Shown: positions 10,491-23,024 of the stretch, in pieces | Numbering within the stretch: position 1 is the first letter of the stretch | Layout of the letters: the number at the start of each line of letters is the position of its first letter | NCBI RefSeq assembly: GCF_023856365.1 | Contig: NC_064555.1 | Location: forward strand, 21,453,254 to 21,517,253 | Reading direction: 5' to 3' | Source of the DNA: Brienomyrus brachyistius | Taxonomy: Eukaryota; Chordata; Actinopteri; Osteoglossiformes; Mormyridae | Length of the DNA stretch: 64,000 nucleotides | Made by a program: the position numbers and the translations under genes | Notes under the pieces: generated by a model | Databases searched by the model: none | The model's input: only the letters and a program-made list of their open reading frames with translations | Told to the model about the DNA's origin: nothing

Positions 10491-13400
10491 GCTTTTGTTT
10501 TAATTCATGAATTTATTTTTAATAAACCTGGTGGAATCTGTTTGGCTTTCATCTGCAGAGCATGTTTTTAGTGTTTTTTTTATACTGCTGACATTTAGTA
10601 CTGCTCTCCCGTTTTTCATTTATTTCCTGTGGATCTGCTTGCTTATCTAATTGTATTTTCCTGTGCCGCTGCTGTCTTGAATGCTGGACTTTAATTGGCT
10701 GCGGTACCGGCCGTGGTTAATCGGCCGCTGTTATAGCGCAACACAGGTTAAACAGCAGTGCACCTCGCAGCCTTGCCTCTGGGTTCAGGTGCAGGTGGTA
10801 TAAATGGGTGGGATTGTGCTGTCGGGGTGCGGCGCGCGGGTCTGTCCATGCCGTAGCCTGGCTGCTGTTGCTAGCGGCTGGGAGACAGCGGGAGTCTAAA
10901 AATAGGCACAGCGCCAGCCTGCCAGCACACCACTGCTATCCTCAGCCAAGCCGCGGCACGTGAGCTAAAAATAGCCCCTCCCTCCCTCCTCCAGCCTGTC
11001 CTCTGCACAAGCCCTCGCTTTTCTTCTTTTCTCCCCACCCCTCCACCTTCCTCTTGTGTCTCCCCAATGAAATAACACAATTACTGGTTGTTACTTTGGG
11101 TGCAAAAGGCTTTGATAAAACACTCAGCTCTATCATTCCCCCTTCCCCCCCCCTGCCACCCAGCCAGGGTCGAATTCGCTGCGGAGGAGCTCGCTTGTGA
11201 GTTCTCCCGGAATACGGGGTAAACGATAACCTTGCATATGATGGGGGTGGTGTGTCAGATTTTCAGATATTTTCTCTCTTTTTTTCCACCCTTACATCTG
11301 AATGCCTGAAGAATGGGTGTGATGCTCAGGTCCAGCCAGAGAACACTTAAGTTGCTATTCTCTTTATGGTCTTGTTGCTCGTAAATGTCTTCTTGACCTG
11401 CTGTATTTTGTCATTATTCATTGACAATAGATGATAGAAATGTGTCCCTGTGGGAGCAGCCTGTCCACACAGTGGATTCACCCTTAATGACACTTTCATT
11501 ATCACCAGCCAGTGCCTGAAATATGCGGCCACAAATAGTATTTTGGAGGCGCATAAATCCCCAGGGCTGTGCTTCCTTTTTGAAAGCACCTCTACAGTGC
11601 TTGTTTTGTGCCTGTGACGCATAGCCACACCCTAAATGGTGCCGGGGGGGTGCGCATGGAGGAGCGAGGGCCCCGGCACTGCGACCGGCGATGTCGCCTG
11701 CCCTGCAAAGCTTCTCCCATCCCGGTGTAGGCGCCGGTGTTGCATGGCTCCTCTCCCGTGGCTCACCAATAAGTAGGTCCTCTGTGCCGTGTGAAGATCC
11801 GCCCTCTTTCTGTAACGAGCTTCATACTCATTGAAGATGCCTTCCATTCATCCCACATTATTTATACAGCAGGACTTAGAGCATCGAATGACGCTGAATT
11901 ATAGAATTATAATAACGGCAGTTATAATGAGGCAAGTTTATTCTTTTTAGTCTGTTCATGTGTCAGCGGAGGGACCCCCAGGTTAGGCCACGCTCCTTGG
12001 CCCCCTGGCTTCCAGGTTTCACACGGACCCCTGCGCGTGGAGGCAGGTGTCTGTCTAGTAGGAGCGGCTTGCAGGGCAGCGGTGATTTAAGATTTGCTGT
12101 CTCTATTTTCACCACATTCAAGGGAGATTCTGCTCCATAATGGGAAACAGGGCAGAACCCTGAAAATGCTTCCTGTCATTAAGTCTAAATTGTGATGCTT
12201 ATTGGTAAGATCTATTACCCAGTGTTACATGCAGATTATGTGACTTTATGAAACAGCCTCTTTATATGTAGTTCTAGTACCAGTTGCCTATGATTCCTAA
12301 ATAAACATAAACACCAGATTATCAAAAAGAAAGCGTTGTTTTTAATATTCACTTGCGTTTCTTTAATGTTCTCTACAATAGGTAACATATATACAATGAT
12401 CAAATTATAGTTGCAACATAAGTTTCATTAAGGTCTTGTCACCTACATTAAGACGTCTCCTCATTTGCTAAGGCAGTAGACGGCTAAATGTGTCCTTTTG
12501 ATGATATGTGCAGTGCAGTAAGTCTTTCTTTATTTTTGCCTGTGGTTTTAGTCCGTGACTTGCGCTTATGGTTCTAAAGGTTTGTGTAGAAGTGGGAGTC
12601 TTTCATTCGCTTTGCACCGAAGCCTAATTGTGCCTTAATTTCATTTGTCGCGGAGGCCTGTTCAATGACGGCTCCGTTCCGTGTTTGTGGGGTTGGGGGT
12701 GGGGAGTGTCGCGACAGGCATCTTCTGTTTACTTTGTCTTTAGCGTTCACTGTGTGCCGCTCTTTTTATCCATTTATGTTTTTTTTTCCATGCTGAATCA
12801 AAGGTAAGATAGCAGATGGGAGGGGGGAGAATTAGCCCTTATGAATTTGTAATTCATTTGCAAAACAAAACGATACTTTTACATCAAAGTCGGCACGGTG
12901 CATCCTAATTAGCCAGCCGAAGCCCTTCTCCTTTCTTTCCCTCCCATTATGGTTTTTCCTAAGCAGTCCTCATTTTAAAGACCCCATCCCCCATTCCAGT
13001 CTTCCACCTCCAGCATGGAGGCTGGTGTTATGGCTGTCTCAGTTCCTCAGCTGATTAAGACTTGTGTTTACAAACAGTCTTCAGGGAGTAACTGTGTGCA
13101 GTTTGCAGGTGTATGAGTCGTTGCTGATGTGAAGGCCAAAAACTAAGGAGTCAATCATTTCGCAGGTGCAGTGACCAAGGCTTCCCTGGAAGAAGTATTC
13201 TTGTGTTACTGCAGTTTTGGAGATGCTTAGATAATTATGCATGTAAAGGGGAGCTTGTTCTGGAGATGATTCACACACCTGTTTGACCACCCCCCCCATA
13301 TCTGAAGAGGTGGCTCTTGTGTCAGCATAATTATTGTTTGAATTTGGTGTTACATTTTTCAATATTTGATACTGTGTTGAACATTGTAGTTCAAAGACAC

Positions 13401-15812
13401 CGTTTTTAGGGTGTTCAACTAATCACAGTTTCGTTAGTGTTTCATTTTAAGGCATAACATTCTAATGCTATATATTCATAAATATATGCATATCTCTGCA
13501 GATTGCGTGGTACTGCCAGCCTTTGGAGAGACACCCGCAGGATTGTAAAATGTTTACTGAATTTCTAAGTGTTTCTTTTAGTCATCAAAGGCATGATCAA
13601 AGAACTGATTAAGTTAACATTGATTGATAGAACAAGAGTCTGTTTGGGACACATGGTTACATACGGGCGCTTTGTGTTCTCAAGACCTTCTGTGTCCTGA
13701 TTTTTCTCATTAAGAATACACTCTGGTTTTTAGGGTGTACCTTTGATATCGTTAATGACTTTAAAATGATTGGGGGGGGGGGCAGCTATAGGCTCTCGGT
13801 ACTTGATGGCTCACGTTTCTGGGCTGTTATCTGTTATCTTTGAGGGTATCTGCCTTTGCTTTTCTCTGATGTATGAAGACACAGGGAAACCCTGCTGTCA
13901 GGACCGTGAGCTGGAAGTGAAATGTAGACGGCCCTCCGCCCAGTGGGATCTCCTTCACCAGTGCCGACAAGGAACTCGAGGCTGATCGGGGCTGCCCAAC
14001 TCTTCCCGTGTCATTAAAGGGAGTCCCCAGCAAAGTGGGGTGCTTCTCCAGACTGCCCCCACCCCAACTTGGCCCCCACAGTAATCCTCATCCGGTGACG
14101 GGCCTCCTGCCACTCCCACTGACGGCCGCTGACCCCGTAACGCCTCGTTTAAGAGTCCGCTGCCATCTCCTGTCAGCACGCAAGCTCTCAGAGTGGGACC
14201 CTGCACTGAGACTCCTCTCATTATTCGTTTCTGACAGTCTGCGCCAGGCCCGTTGGGAAAACCCACCGTCAGTGAATTTCCACCTCCACCCGTCTAAAAA
14301 TATACCGAAATGAAGCAGCGGGGGGCGCCATCTTTCTTGTAAACCCTGTGCTTTTCGTATGAATATTCAGTGAATGGTTTGGCACATATTGATATGTTTC
14401 TTTGAATTGAAATGGGTAGGTGTTTGCTTTCTGATTTCGGCTGCGCAGGTACACATGGCTGAAGAACAGGAGTGATGGACTTAGAGGCCTCGGGTTTGGA
14501 ATCCCTTTGCCGTGTCCTTAAACCGACTTTGCCGCAATAAACACTCGGAGCATCCAGTTGTTCAAACATATTAAATTGGAAAAGCAAACAGGTTTCTGCT
14601 GAAGAAATAAATATTGTTGTGCCGGTTCTGGTGCAGAGAGATTGCATGAGGGAGCAGCCAGCTTTATCTTACTCATCCTCTCGCTTAGAGCCTGTCTGCA
14701 TCGACGCTCTGATCCACGCCTCCCCCGTATGTTTTCTGCCATCATGAAGGCTTTCACATGCTACGCGTTACGTGTAGGTGTACCGGGCTGTCTGCCCTGC
14801 TTCTGGTCATGGTCGCTATCCCAGAACCAGGCCGCTCTGAAAATCTACGCCCGCCTTAATCTCTGTTTGTGTTTAAGACTTTGGGTTGTTCCTCCTGGCT
14901 GGCAGGGAGGATGTAAACAGGCCCTTCCCGAGCAGTGGCTTTTGATTGCTAGTACGTTATTAAAAACAAACAAAAAAAAAAAGTGTCGGAAGATATGGCT
15001 CTTAGACACTGCTAATTGGATGGGACATCTGCCAATCGATAAGTGGGAATCTGTGGCTGGCTCTGATTGGCCCGTTGCAGTGGGAGCTCGGCCACGGGCT
15101 GTGATTGCCTGCTGGGTTAATAATAACCAGCAAAGTAAGCACATGTCTGAACCTGTAACAGGTGGCGAGGCTTGCAGCCCTTGTCGGGCGTCCTGCTCGC
15201 TCCCTCCTGGCTTGTTTGCGGCTGCCTTTTGTCTGCCGCATGCAGCCCTGCGAGTCTCCCAGCCATCCTGTGTGTGCCTGTTATCCTATGTGCTGAGTCA
15301 ACACACCAAGAGAATATGGGGTTAATCTTTTCCATTCACACCAGCAAGTCGCTGGCTTGTGAATGACCATGCATCATCTCACGGTAAAGACTATTTGCAC
15401 AGATGGTTTAAATAGATGCATCAGTGCTGCTTAAGAGAGCCATTTCAACAGGTTTTAAGAGCACGATTTTTATTATGTGTTGTTTATATTATTCATATAG
15501 TGAAGATCCTTAGCTGTAGTAAAAACTACCCTGTATTATACATCCATCTTCTGTTGTCCAGCACAGGGTCACGTCGACCTGCATTAATAAATTAAATAAA
15601 TGTAGCCATCCTCTGATGTCCTTGCCTCCCTGACCAGAATAAGCAGCTGCAAGATGGAGAAAAGTATTCTAATGTGTGGGGAGATCACCTGTTAGGCAGA
15701 AAGAATGCAATAATTGTCCAGGTTTGGTCTGAAGTGTTTGTTCAAGCGATGTGTAAGACGCCTCCCGAGCGCGGGGGTTAACGCCACACTGGCTCTACCT
15801 GTCCCCCTGCAG

Positions 15813-15966
15813 GATGGCTATTCAGGTGGACAAGTTTGACCTGGAAAGCCTGCCGGAGCCCGACGAGGAGCGGTTTCGCTTCGCCAGCCCCCGGCAGCTG
15901 GAGGAAGAGCGGCAGCTGGTGCAGGGCTGCCGCATCAACGGCGAGCTGCACCTCGTCTGGAGCATT
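15813..15966 (+). CDS. TRAPPC9: TRAPPC9 internal exon B (ends at a U12-type donor)
   Basis: The acceptor is CCCCCTGCAG ending at 15812. The first base (G, 15813) completes the split Arg codon from exon A. The exon then reads MAIQVDKFDLESLPEPDEER, a stretch with an acidic centre, through LEEERQLVQG to INGELHLVWSI, 51 residues in all. MAIQVDKF directly after ...ECQR is the order I recall in human TRAPPC9, so the two exons are contiguous. The internal Met at 15814 is not a translation start. The exon stops after ATT (Ile) at 15966, where ATATCCTTT begins. No GT donor fits here, and reading on gives a non-conserved tail and a stop at 16036-16038. Its 154 nt mean that skipping it alone would shift the frame. 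Confidence 0.95.
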
Positions 15967-15975
15967 ATATCCTTT
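15967..15975 (+). other. TRAPPC9: U12-type 5' splice site (AT-AC intron)
   Basis: ATATCCTTT follows the Ile codon ending exon B. It matches the minor-spliceosome donor consensus RTATCCTTT at every position. There is no GT at the exon end that would preserve the TRAPPC9 reading frame, so an ordinary U2-type donor does not explain this junction. Confidence 0.93.
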
Positions 15976-17128
15976 GCAGCTAGGGTGCCCTGTGGGGGAG
16001 GGGGGGGAGGGGTCAATGGAAAGGACCCAGAGGAATGAGTGACGACTGTGTCCTGGCTGGGTGGGCGGCACAAACCTCTGTCCTTTCAGTCAGTGTCTTG
16101 TTACGAGGCTGTCAGTAAATTTAGTCCTGCGGCTGCAGAAAGTGCGATTTTCACAATAACACAGATTGCTTTTTTAACATGACTGTTGTTGAGCATTAGC
16201 TGCACATTGTGCAGAGCAGCTTAAATTTCTGCCTGATTGGCATTTTGCTGATTATTAACATGCTGTGCTTCTGCTGAAGCAGCTTTTTGTAAAAACCTCA
16301 TATGGGTACAGTGTTGAACCTGCAGCCAAAGAAATACAAAAGAGTTGTTAACTTTTTTAGGCTCTCTACGGTAGGCGAAGTGATTCTGGTCTTCAGTGAA
16401 CAAATGGCATTTTGTGACTTTTGCGTGTTAGGGAATGATTTTTAGTCGTTCTAAGCTCTGGTGTAGCACACTTTCCCCAGTAGGTCTTAGACCATCGAGA
16501 TGAACTGCACACCGTGGGAACATTAATTTGGAAGCTGATTGCTGTGATCCATGTCTTAATGTGACTATGGCGTGTATGTATATATATAACTGTACATAAC
16601 TGGCTATATGCCAGAAACATTATGCACAGAGGAAACTGACCTTGCAGAGTTAGTCAAGTAGTTCGGTGATTAGAAAGATTAGAATCGGCAGGGACTTGCC
16701 TCCCAAATATTGTATATTTTATATTATTTGGGAGATATTTTTGCCGACCATCTGAGGGTTGATTCGGTCATCTTAACCTACAGCAAAGGGGAGGTGAGTC
16801 TTCGTCTTTGTCAGACAGGAGATTCCCAGTCCCGGTTTTTTCTTAGCACTTAATTAATTAGCCTTGATTAGCTGTTGGGTGAATGAATTTGCACAATTTA
16901 ATTCAGGCCAAATTTATGTTAGGTGAGGAATTTGTGTGGGAGGGAAAAGAGATTAAAAGAACTGGCACAGTTATTTCTGCCAATTAAATATTTTCACATC
17001 ATTTGATTCTTATTGAAATCTAAACAAACCATTTATTCATTTTGAAAATGAATAAATTATTTGCTATTTTAAAAAGGAACGTTATTCCTGGCAAGATCCT
17101 GGCTTGGGTGGATAGGATCCCGGTGGGT

Positions 17129-17153
17129 GGATGGATGGATGGATGGATGGATG
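17129..17153. repeat. (GGAT)n tetranucleotide microsatellite
   Basis: About six GGAT units. Confidence 0.95.
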
Positions 17154-18639
17154 ATTTGTGATTAGGGTAATATATGCATGGTTTGATAAGTTTAAAACAA
17201 GTACGGAACATTTATTGAATTGACAATTTTGTTGTTGTCTAACTGGATTATGCCGGTTAATGTAGCTAACAGCTTGTTTTTGACTATGAATTAGGAGCCT
17301 GTAGGTAAGCTTGCTACCTGCGTCTGGAATTGACCCACTTAGATGTGCATGTACAATATGACTGCGACACTCAACATGTGCTTGCTGGCTAGGTCATGGT
17401 TCTTCTCCATTTTTATTTTGACTGATGCCAAAAAACAGCTGCTTATATCACAAGCATCAGTATTTATTTATCCGCACCCACCTGTCAATTGATTAATTAA
17501 TTTTAATTTGATTTATCCATTCATCAGTTTTCTAACTGCTGATTGTGGTCATGGATGCGTGGATAATTTAACCTCTTGATTATTTAGCGTATTATTTAGT
17601 GCCATTAGGTTCAAATGCTACAGTGTTCTTATTTATGAATAATTTTGGTAAACTAGAAATTTCTGCCTTGCTTCCAAACTCACGCCTTCTGACTGAAGGG
17701 AGGGGAGACTTAGGCAGGTCTGAAATCAGGGACACTGAGAATGAACGGCAGCACTTTGACTTCAATGTGGGACACAGCTGATGGATTGGGCCAGAGCTCT
17801 TAACTCAATCTGCAAAAAACAATACTAACTGACGGTTCATCTAAGTTGTTGCACTATAATAAATCAATACGACATTTCAAGGTCACAGTTTAGATGTAGC
17901 GTTTGTACTCCGCCTCAGAATTAAATCATTGGTCAGATTGGTTTTGGTTGCAGAAAAAGGTTTCTAATGCATTTTATATGTCATTTAATAGCTAAAGAGG
18001 ATGATATCAATTGATGAAAATGACCAGTGATTAGAGTAACGATACTGTCTGTTATCCACTATTGAGCCGCATAAGTTAGGTGGTTGTGGTTTTTCTAGAA
18101 CATGCCACGCTTAAAAAAAAAAAACCCAGAACACTCCGTAAGTGCTGCTTATGCATTTTTATAGCGCACATTGCATAGCTTGAGAGAGTGCAATAATTCT
18201 TGTTCTTTTATTCCAGGTAAATTTGTCAATATCTTCATCAGTTTGGTTTGGTGACAGCATTTCTTTTGGGATCCTACGGTTTTGTTTAAAACAGCATCGT
18301 TCTATAAGTTTAGCTACCTTAGATTGATGTTTTCTGGCTCTGGAATTGAAGCTTCATTGAACTGTGGGATTAAACAACTGTCGTGCTTTGCTGCTTTTCC
18401 TGTTCTACTCTCCAATAAGCTGATGTATCACTATAACAAGGACACACACAGTTTATACCGTAATCAAACACATGGGTGTTCGGATATTTGGTAGCGCGGA
18501 GGCTAAGTAGATGGGTAACGGCTGCTGAGCGCTCATGCTTCCCAGCCGCTAGGAGACGGATTTGGCCGCATGCTGAACGCAGACTGGTTCATGGGGCGGA
18601 GTCTCAGTGGAGGATATGTCAGCCTCTGCGTCGCATGGA

Positions 18640-18950
18640 TACCTCCGAAATCACATAGTTGGCGAAATATAGTATGCAGCATTCGTAGAGTACTATGTCC
18701 TAATGCTTAGTATGAATAAGCCAGTAGGAGAACGGTACCCGGATGACATACTAAATTCAGTGGAATTCTGAAGTGTGCAACTGGTGGATGCTACACTATT
18801 CAGTGAGGCCACTGGATGAGCGAAGAACATCACTTGCTCAGTAGTTTTTTGGCAAGTTGGCAGAAAAAGTGCTCTGTCTATATAAATTTAAGTGTAAAAT
18901 GACGTCCAGTTACCTTACTTGACTAAATTATGTATTTTTCTCATTGATAG

Positions 18951-18983
<33 letters not shown>

Positions 18984-19110
18984 CATGGGTGTCAAGCTAC
19001 AGCAATAAGAAGCATACAGGCAGTACAATATGCAAGATGGTGACTGCAGTGTCTCCGAATGCATGCATACTGTTCTCATGCATGCATACAGTATGTACTA
19101 CATTAAAAGT
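18640..19110. mobile_element. Possible MITE (GTATGCAG / CATACAGTATG ends)
   Basis: The left part (CCGAAATCACATAG..AGTATGCAGC) and right part (GCATGCATACAGTATGTACTAC) carry loosely inverted motifs of a kind seen at ends of fish DNA-element derivatives. A 28-base poly-T (18951-18978) lies inside. No clean target-site duplication was found. A small stretch at 42835-42950 (GTTCGAAATACTAAATA...) may be related. Weak call. Confidence 0.25.
18951..18978. repeat. Poly-T tract (28)
   Basis: An uninterrupted run of 28 T bases. Confidence 0.97.
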
Positions 19111-20338
19111 CATGTTGTAGGTTTCTGATTTCAGTACCTACTGCAAAAGTATTTCATTCAGACACACCATTTGTTTTCCTGGATTGTTGCATAATATCTG
19201 CCTGATATCTCCAGCGTGAGGCAGGACCCCACCCAGCACATGGGTGGCTGTGGATGTTGCCTGTTTGTTACATGGCGTCTGGCATGCCTGTGCACGGTCT
19301 GCCCCCCCTGCTTCTGTACACTTCACCTGGCCAAGCTCTGAGCATCCCCATCCCGCCCCCCCCAGGTGAATAGTTACCACAACCTGCAGGAGACTATTAT
19401 CTTAAGCTTTAATGTAATGAAGATGTTATAGACAGTTTATTTAAAAATTGTCTCTCAAGCTGTTGGAAAGGATTTGTGATTATTTACCAATACATTAGTT
19501 TTCTTGGTTTTGGGGAGAATTGTAAATGTGTGTGAAGTATGGTAAAATTGATGCAGAGACAAGCTTTTTGTATAGTACTGCTGTGAAAACATAGTTTTCC
19601 CATATTTACACGTAACATGGAAATTGAGCATTGATAGTTGCACAATTATGGTAATTTATTTAAATAAACATTAATGCATTTGGGTAAAGGCTAAAAACTA
19701 ATTAAAATGGTACCCACCGCTGCAGTCGTCTTTGGCAGGTTTACGCCACTCAAATTCTGCTAGTTTATTGCAGGAATTAATTTGCAATAATTAACAAAAT
19801 AACTCTGCGTCATTTGAATGTGGTGCTTGATTGACAATCAGCTTTTTGTGGCTGAATTGTCATTGATGTATTGTTTTGCAGGAATAGTAGATGTAGTGTG
19901 TTTGCGTGTCATTGGTATTTTGACTTGTATACACTTAGTGTACAGAAGTGTAATGGTACCTCACTTTTGCCATGGATGTATTAAAAAATACGTCCTTTCT
20001 TCTCACCTTAGCTGCTTCTCACATATGTAGGATTAGGGAAATTATTGACCAAAACTAAGACGCTTATGGATTTCTTTCCAGCATAATTTGACTTTGTGTT
20101 TGTTTTTTTGTATTTTCTCCAATTTATCTCCCCCCGAACCTGTAGCTTATTTGCTCTAAGCCTGTTTAGGTGCCATTGTTTCGCCTGAGGAGAGCAGAGC
20201 CTCCCTGAATGCGGCCTGCTGCCGAAGAACTTTCCATCTTCCTTCAGCAGGGTGTGGGCCTCCGCCTCGCCTAACCCCCCGGCCCCATGACGCCGCCGCA
20301 TGCGCCTCAGACACACCTGCCTGCTTTCAGATAGAGAA

Positions 20339-20428
20339 CAGTGACTCGGCTTGGGCAAACACCATTGTGTGTTACTGTAATGGCAGTGACTCGGCTTGGG
20401 CAAACACCATTGTGTGTTACTGTAATGA
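20339..20428. repeat. 45-bp exact tandem duplication (2 copies)
   Basis: The unit starting CAGTGACTCGGCTTGGGCAA and ending ACTGTAATG plus a two-base spacer occurs twice in direct succession with no visible mismatch in the 43 or so shared bases. It is a recent local duplication with no coding meaning. Confidence 0.9.
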
Positions 20429-21669
20429 CAAGTAATGGCTTGAATGCAATTAAACTGCCCTAAATTACTTTTTCCACAAAGGTATGGTAAAAACAGGCCT
20501 CCTCCTTCTGAAATATGCTGAGAGGCGCAGCATAAGCTCCCAGCTTCTAAACGTCATGTGCTGCTAACATTTGATGGCAGTGCCTCTGCGTCGCCTTACA
20601 GGGGCATGTTCCCTAGCGGAGCGAGGGGGGCGGTCAGGTTACTCAGGACCCTGCTGGAGTGTGGAGCAGGAGGTGGGAGGGCTGGCAGTAGTGCTATTAC
20701 TTGGTACTAGTGCAGTATGACCCCCCCAGTGTGACCGCGGGACCGGCGTTCTGCTGGGCCGGTGGCCCCTCGCTGCTGGATCTGCTGCTTCCTCTCTGCC
20801 TGTGCTGTGCACCTTCCCCCTTCCCTTGCCTGATTCTGCCTCTGACATCTGCCCCATGTGACCCTGCCCCTGCCGTCTCGCTGTGTGACTGCGGGACCAA
20901 CACTGTGCTCGGCCGGCGGGGCCCCTCACCACAATCTGCTGTTTTCTTGCTGTGTATTTGGAGCAAGTTTGCAGCTCCGGATCGTTTACCTGCCGCACAA
21001 AGTGTTTCCTTGTCAGCAATGGCTGCATGGTGCTGATCCGTGACCCAATGGTATTCAGGTCTGTTGCTTCAGTGCTGCTCTTCTTGCCTGTTAAGGGAAT
21101 GCAGGCAGCACAGCTCGTCTCATCATAGACGTGTCTGTCTGTCCCTTTATTCATCCGTTGGTTCATTCTGAAATCCTGCCCCAGAACTGCTTTGTAGGAG
21201 TACGACATAAAAATTTTCTCACGTTACTTTAGAGATTTCACTAAGATTTTTTTTCTCCATTCTAGCAGCAGAGCCAGCATAAAGGATGATAATTTATCTT
21301 TTTTTTTTAAATTGTGTTCCTTTCTCTCTGTTATCCTTACTTCAGTTGTAAAGGTCACATCTATCTCTGTTATTCACCAGTCAGATGAAACACGTGTATA
21401 ATATGAATGGCGACACTAAGGTCCTAGTTTTGGAATAGGAGAGAGTCATGTCCTGTTTGCCTGTTCGTCCCAGGGGGGGGCATTACCAGTGCTTATTGCA
21501 AGGGCCACTGACCCCCTAAATGCCCCAGTAGCATTTTCCAGTGCCATCCTGAGGTGTCCACATCATGATTACTTTACTCCCCATACAATCGCTATGCTCC
21601 AGGATAGCATGAATATGATGAGCCGCAAAAATGTGTAAATGTAGGCAAAAATACAGGAGAAATTGCATA

Positions 21670-22879
21670 CGCTATATTGCCATGTATTGGGATACCTGCC
21701 CTTACACACACATGATCTTTAATGACATCTCATTCTTAATATGTAGGCAATAATATGGAGGTGGCCAATCCTTTGCAGGCATAACCGCTTCAACTCTTCT
21801 GGGGAGGCTGTCCACAAGGTTTAGGAGGGTGTTTATGGGAATTTTTGACCATTCTTCTCGGAGAGCAATTGTGAGGTCAGGCACTGATGTTGGATGAGAA
21901 GGCCTGGCTCACAGCCTTCACTCTAATTCATCCCAAATGTGTTCTGTTGGGTTGAGGTCAGGGCTCTGTGCAGGCCAGTCAAGTTCCTCCACACCAGACT
22001 CGCTCATCCATGTCCTTATGGACCTTGCTTTGTGCACTGGTGCGCAGTCATGTTGGAACAGGAAGGGTCCATCCCTAAACTGTTCCTACAAAGTTGGGAG
22101 CATAAAATTGTCCAAAATGGCTTAGAATGTTGCAGCATTAAGAGTTCCTTTCACTGGAGCTAAGGGGTCAATTCCAACCCCTGAAAAACAACCCCACACC
22201 ATAATCCCCCTCCATCAAACTTTACACTTGGCATAATGCAGTCAGGCAAGTATCCTGACAACTGCCAAACCCAGACTCGTCCATCAAATTGCCAGACAGT
22301 GAATCATGATTCGTCACTTCAGAGGACACTGCTCTAGAGTCCAGTGGCAGTGTACTTTACACCACTGCATTCGGTGCTTTGCATTGCACTTGTTGATGTA
22401 AGGCTTGGATGCAGCTGCTCGGCCATGGAAACCCATTCCACGAACTTCACTATGCACTGTTCCTGAGCTAATCTGAAGGCCACACATTTGGAGGTCTGTA
22501 GCTATTCACTCTGCAGACAGTTGGTGACGTCTGCACACTGTGCGCCTCATCATGCGTTGTCCCCGCTGTGTGATTTTATGTGACCTACCACTTCGTGGCT
22601 GAGTTGCTGTTGTTCCTAATTGTTTTCACTTAGTTATAATACCACTAGCAGTTGACCGTAGAATATTTAGTAGTGAGGAAATTTCACGAATGGATGTATT
22701 GCACAACTGGCATCCTATTATGCCACCATGCTTGAATTGAATTGAATTGAACCCATTCTCGCAAAAAGCAGTCTGCATGCCTAGGTGCTTGGTTTTATAA
22801 ACCTGTAGCTATGGAAGTGATTGGAAGACCTGAATTCAGTGATTTGGAGGGGTGTCCCAATACTTTTTACAATATAGTG
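21670..22879 (-). mobile_element. Tc1-like DNA transposon, nearly full length, transposase decayed
   Basis: The left end (CGCTATATTGCCATGTATTG...) and right end (...TTTTTACAATATAGTG) are inverted repeats sharing CTATATTG and GTATTGGGAYACC. The left end abuts a TA; the right is followed by CA where a TA duplication would be expected. The length of about 1.2 kb is normal for Tc1. On the minus strand, 21702-21884 encodes EEWSKIPINTLLNLVDSLPR, the typical C-terminus of Tc1 transposases (DDE superfamily, cut-and-paste). The remainder is recognisable at DNA level but broken by stops, so no active enzyme is predicted. It sits inside the AT-AC intron, antisense to TRAPPC9. Confidence 0.85.
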
Positions 22880-23005
22880 CATTTTTATAGATCGACTGGG
22901 GACACAGTTTTTTTATTTTTCTGTAATAGGACGATCCTATAATACATGGGACGGGTGGCAGCTCTACCCCCACTGCTCTGTGTCGTGTAAAGTGTCCTCC
23001 TGGCT

Positions 23006-23024
23006 TTCCTTAACCTGGGCGTAC
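23006..23024 (+). other. TRAPPC9: U12 branch site and AC 3' splice site
   Basis: TTCCTTAAC at 23006-23014 is a perfect match to the U12 branch-point consensus. The intron ends in AC at 23023-23024, about 11 nt after the branch adenosine, within the short spacing typical of this class. There is no polypyrimidine tract plus AG here; the nearest upstream AG is at about 22991-22992. The junction therefore reads as AC|CCG. Confidence 0.93.

Larger units (their letters stand above)
4694..15812 (+). other. TRAPPC9: TRAPPC9 intron between exons A and B (11.1 kb)
   Basis: This is a GTGGGT...CAG intron of 11,119 bp. Recognisable contents are a Tc1-like fragment near 8475-8715, a decayed repeat at 7225-7362 and simple repeats near 9501 and 10003. 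The piece at 6880-6962 (ends ...TGTCCAGCCCTAG) looks like a MITE end. The stretches 4700-6850, 10500-13000 and 13000-15800 contain no exon, RNA gene or mobile element I can support. 5540-5990 and 10680-10990 are locally GC-rich. Confidence 0.85.
15967..23024 (+). other. TRAPPC9: TRAPPC9 U12-type AT-AC intron between exons B and C (7.1 kb)
   Basis: The intron is 7,058 bp, begins ATATCCTTT and ends TTCCTTAAC-N10-bounded AC. It contains a nearly full-length Tc1-like transposon (21670-22879), a 45-bp exact tandem duplication (20339-20428), a 28-base poly-T run and a possible MITE (about 18640-19110). Apart from these, 16000-18600 and 19120-21660 hold nothing I can identify. Confidence 0.9.

Noticed and set aside
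10026..10571. 181-codon open frame on the + strand
   Set aside because: It crosses a (GT)n tract and has no family resemblance; taken as chance.
14642..15325. 227-codon open frame on the + strand
   Set aside because: Longest open frame in the window, but no recognisable domain, low-quality composition and no splice context. It lies in GC-rich intron where chance frames are expected.
15814..15816. ATG at the head of exon B as a translation start
   Set aside because: It directly follows a 3' splice site and is an internal Met in TRAPPC9.
20639..21208. 189-codon open frame on the - strand
   Set aside because: No domain, antisense in intron, GC-rich composition; chance.
22991..23024. Conventional AG acceptor upstream of exon C (AG near 22992)
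   Set aside because: It would insert 32 nt, break the phase with exon B and lose the conserved WSI-PSLRR join; the U12 AC site fits exactly.
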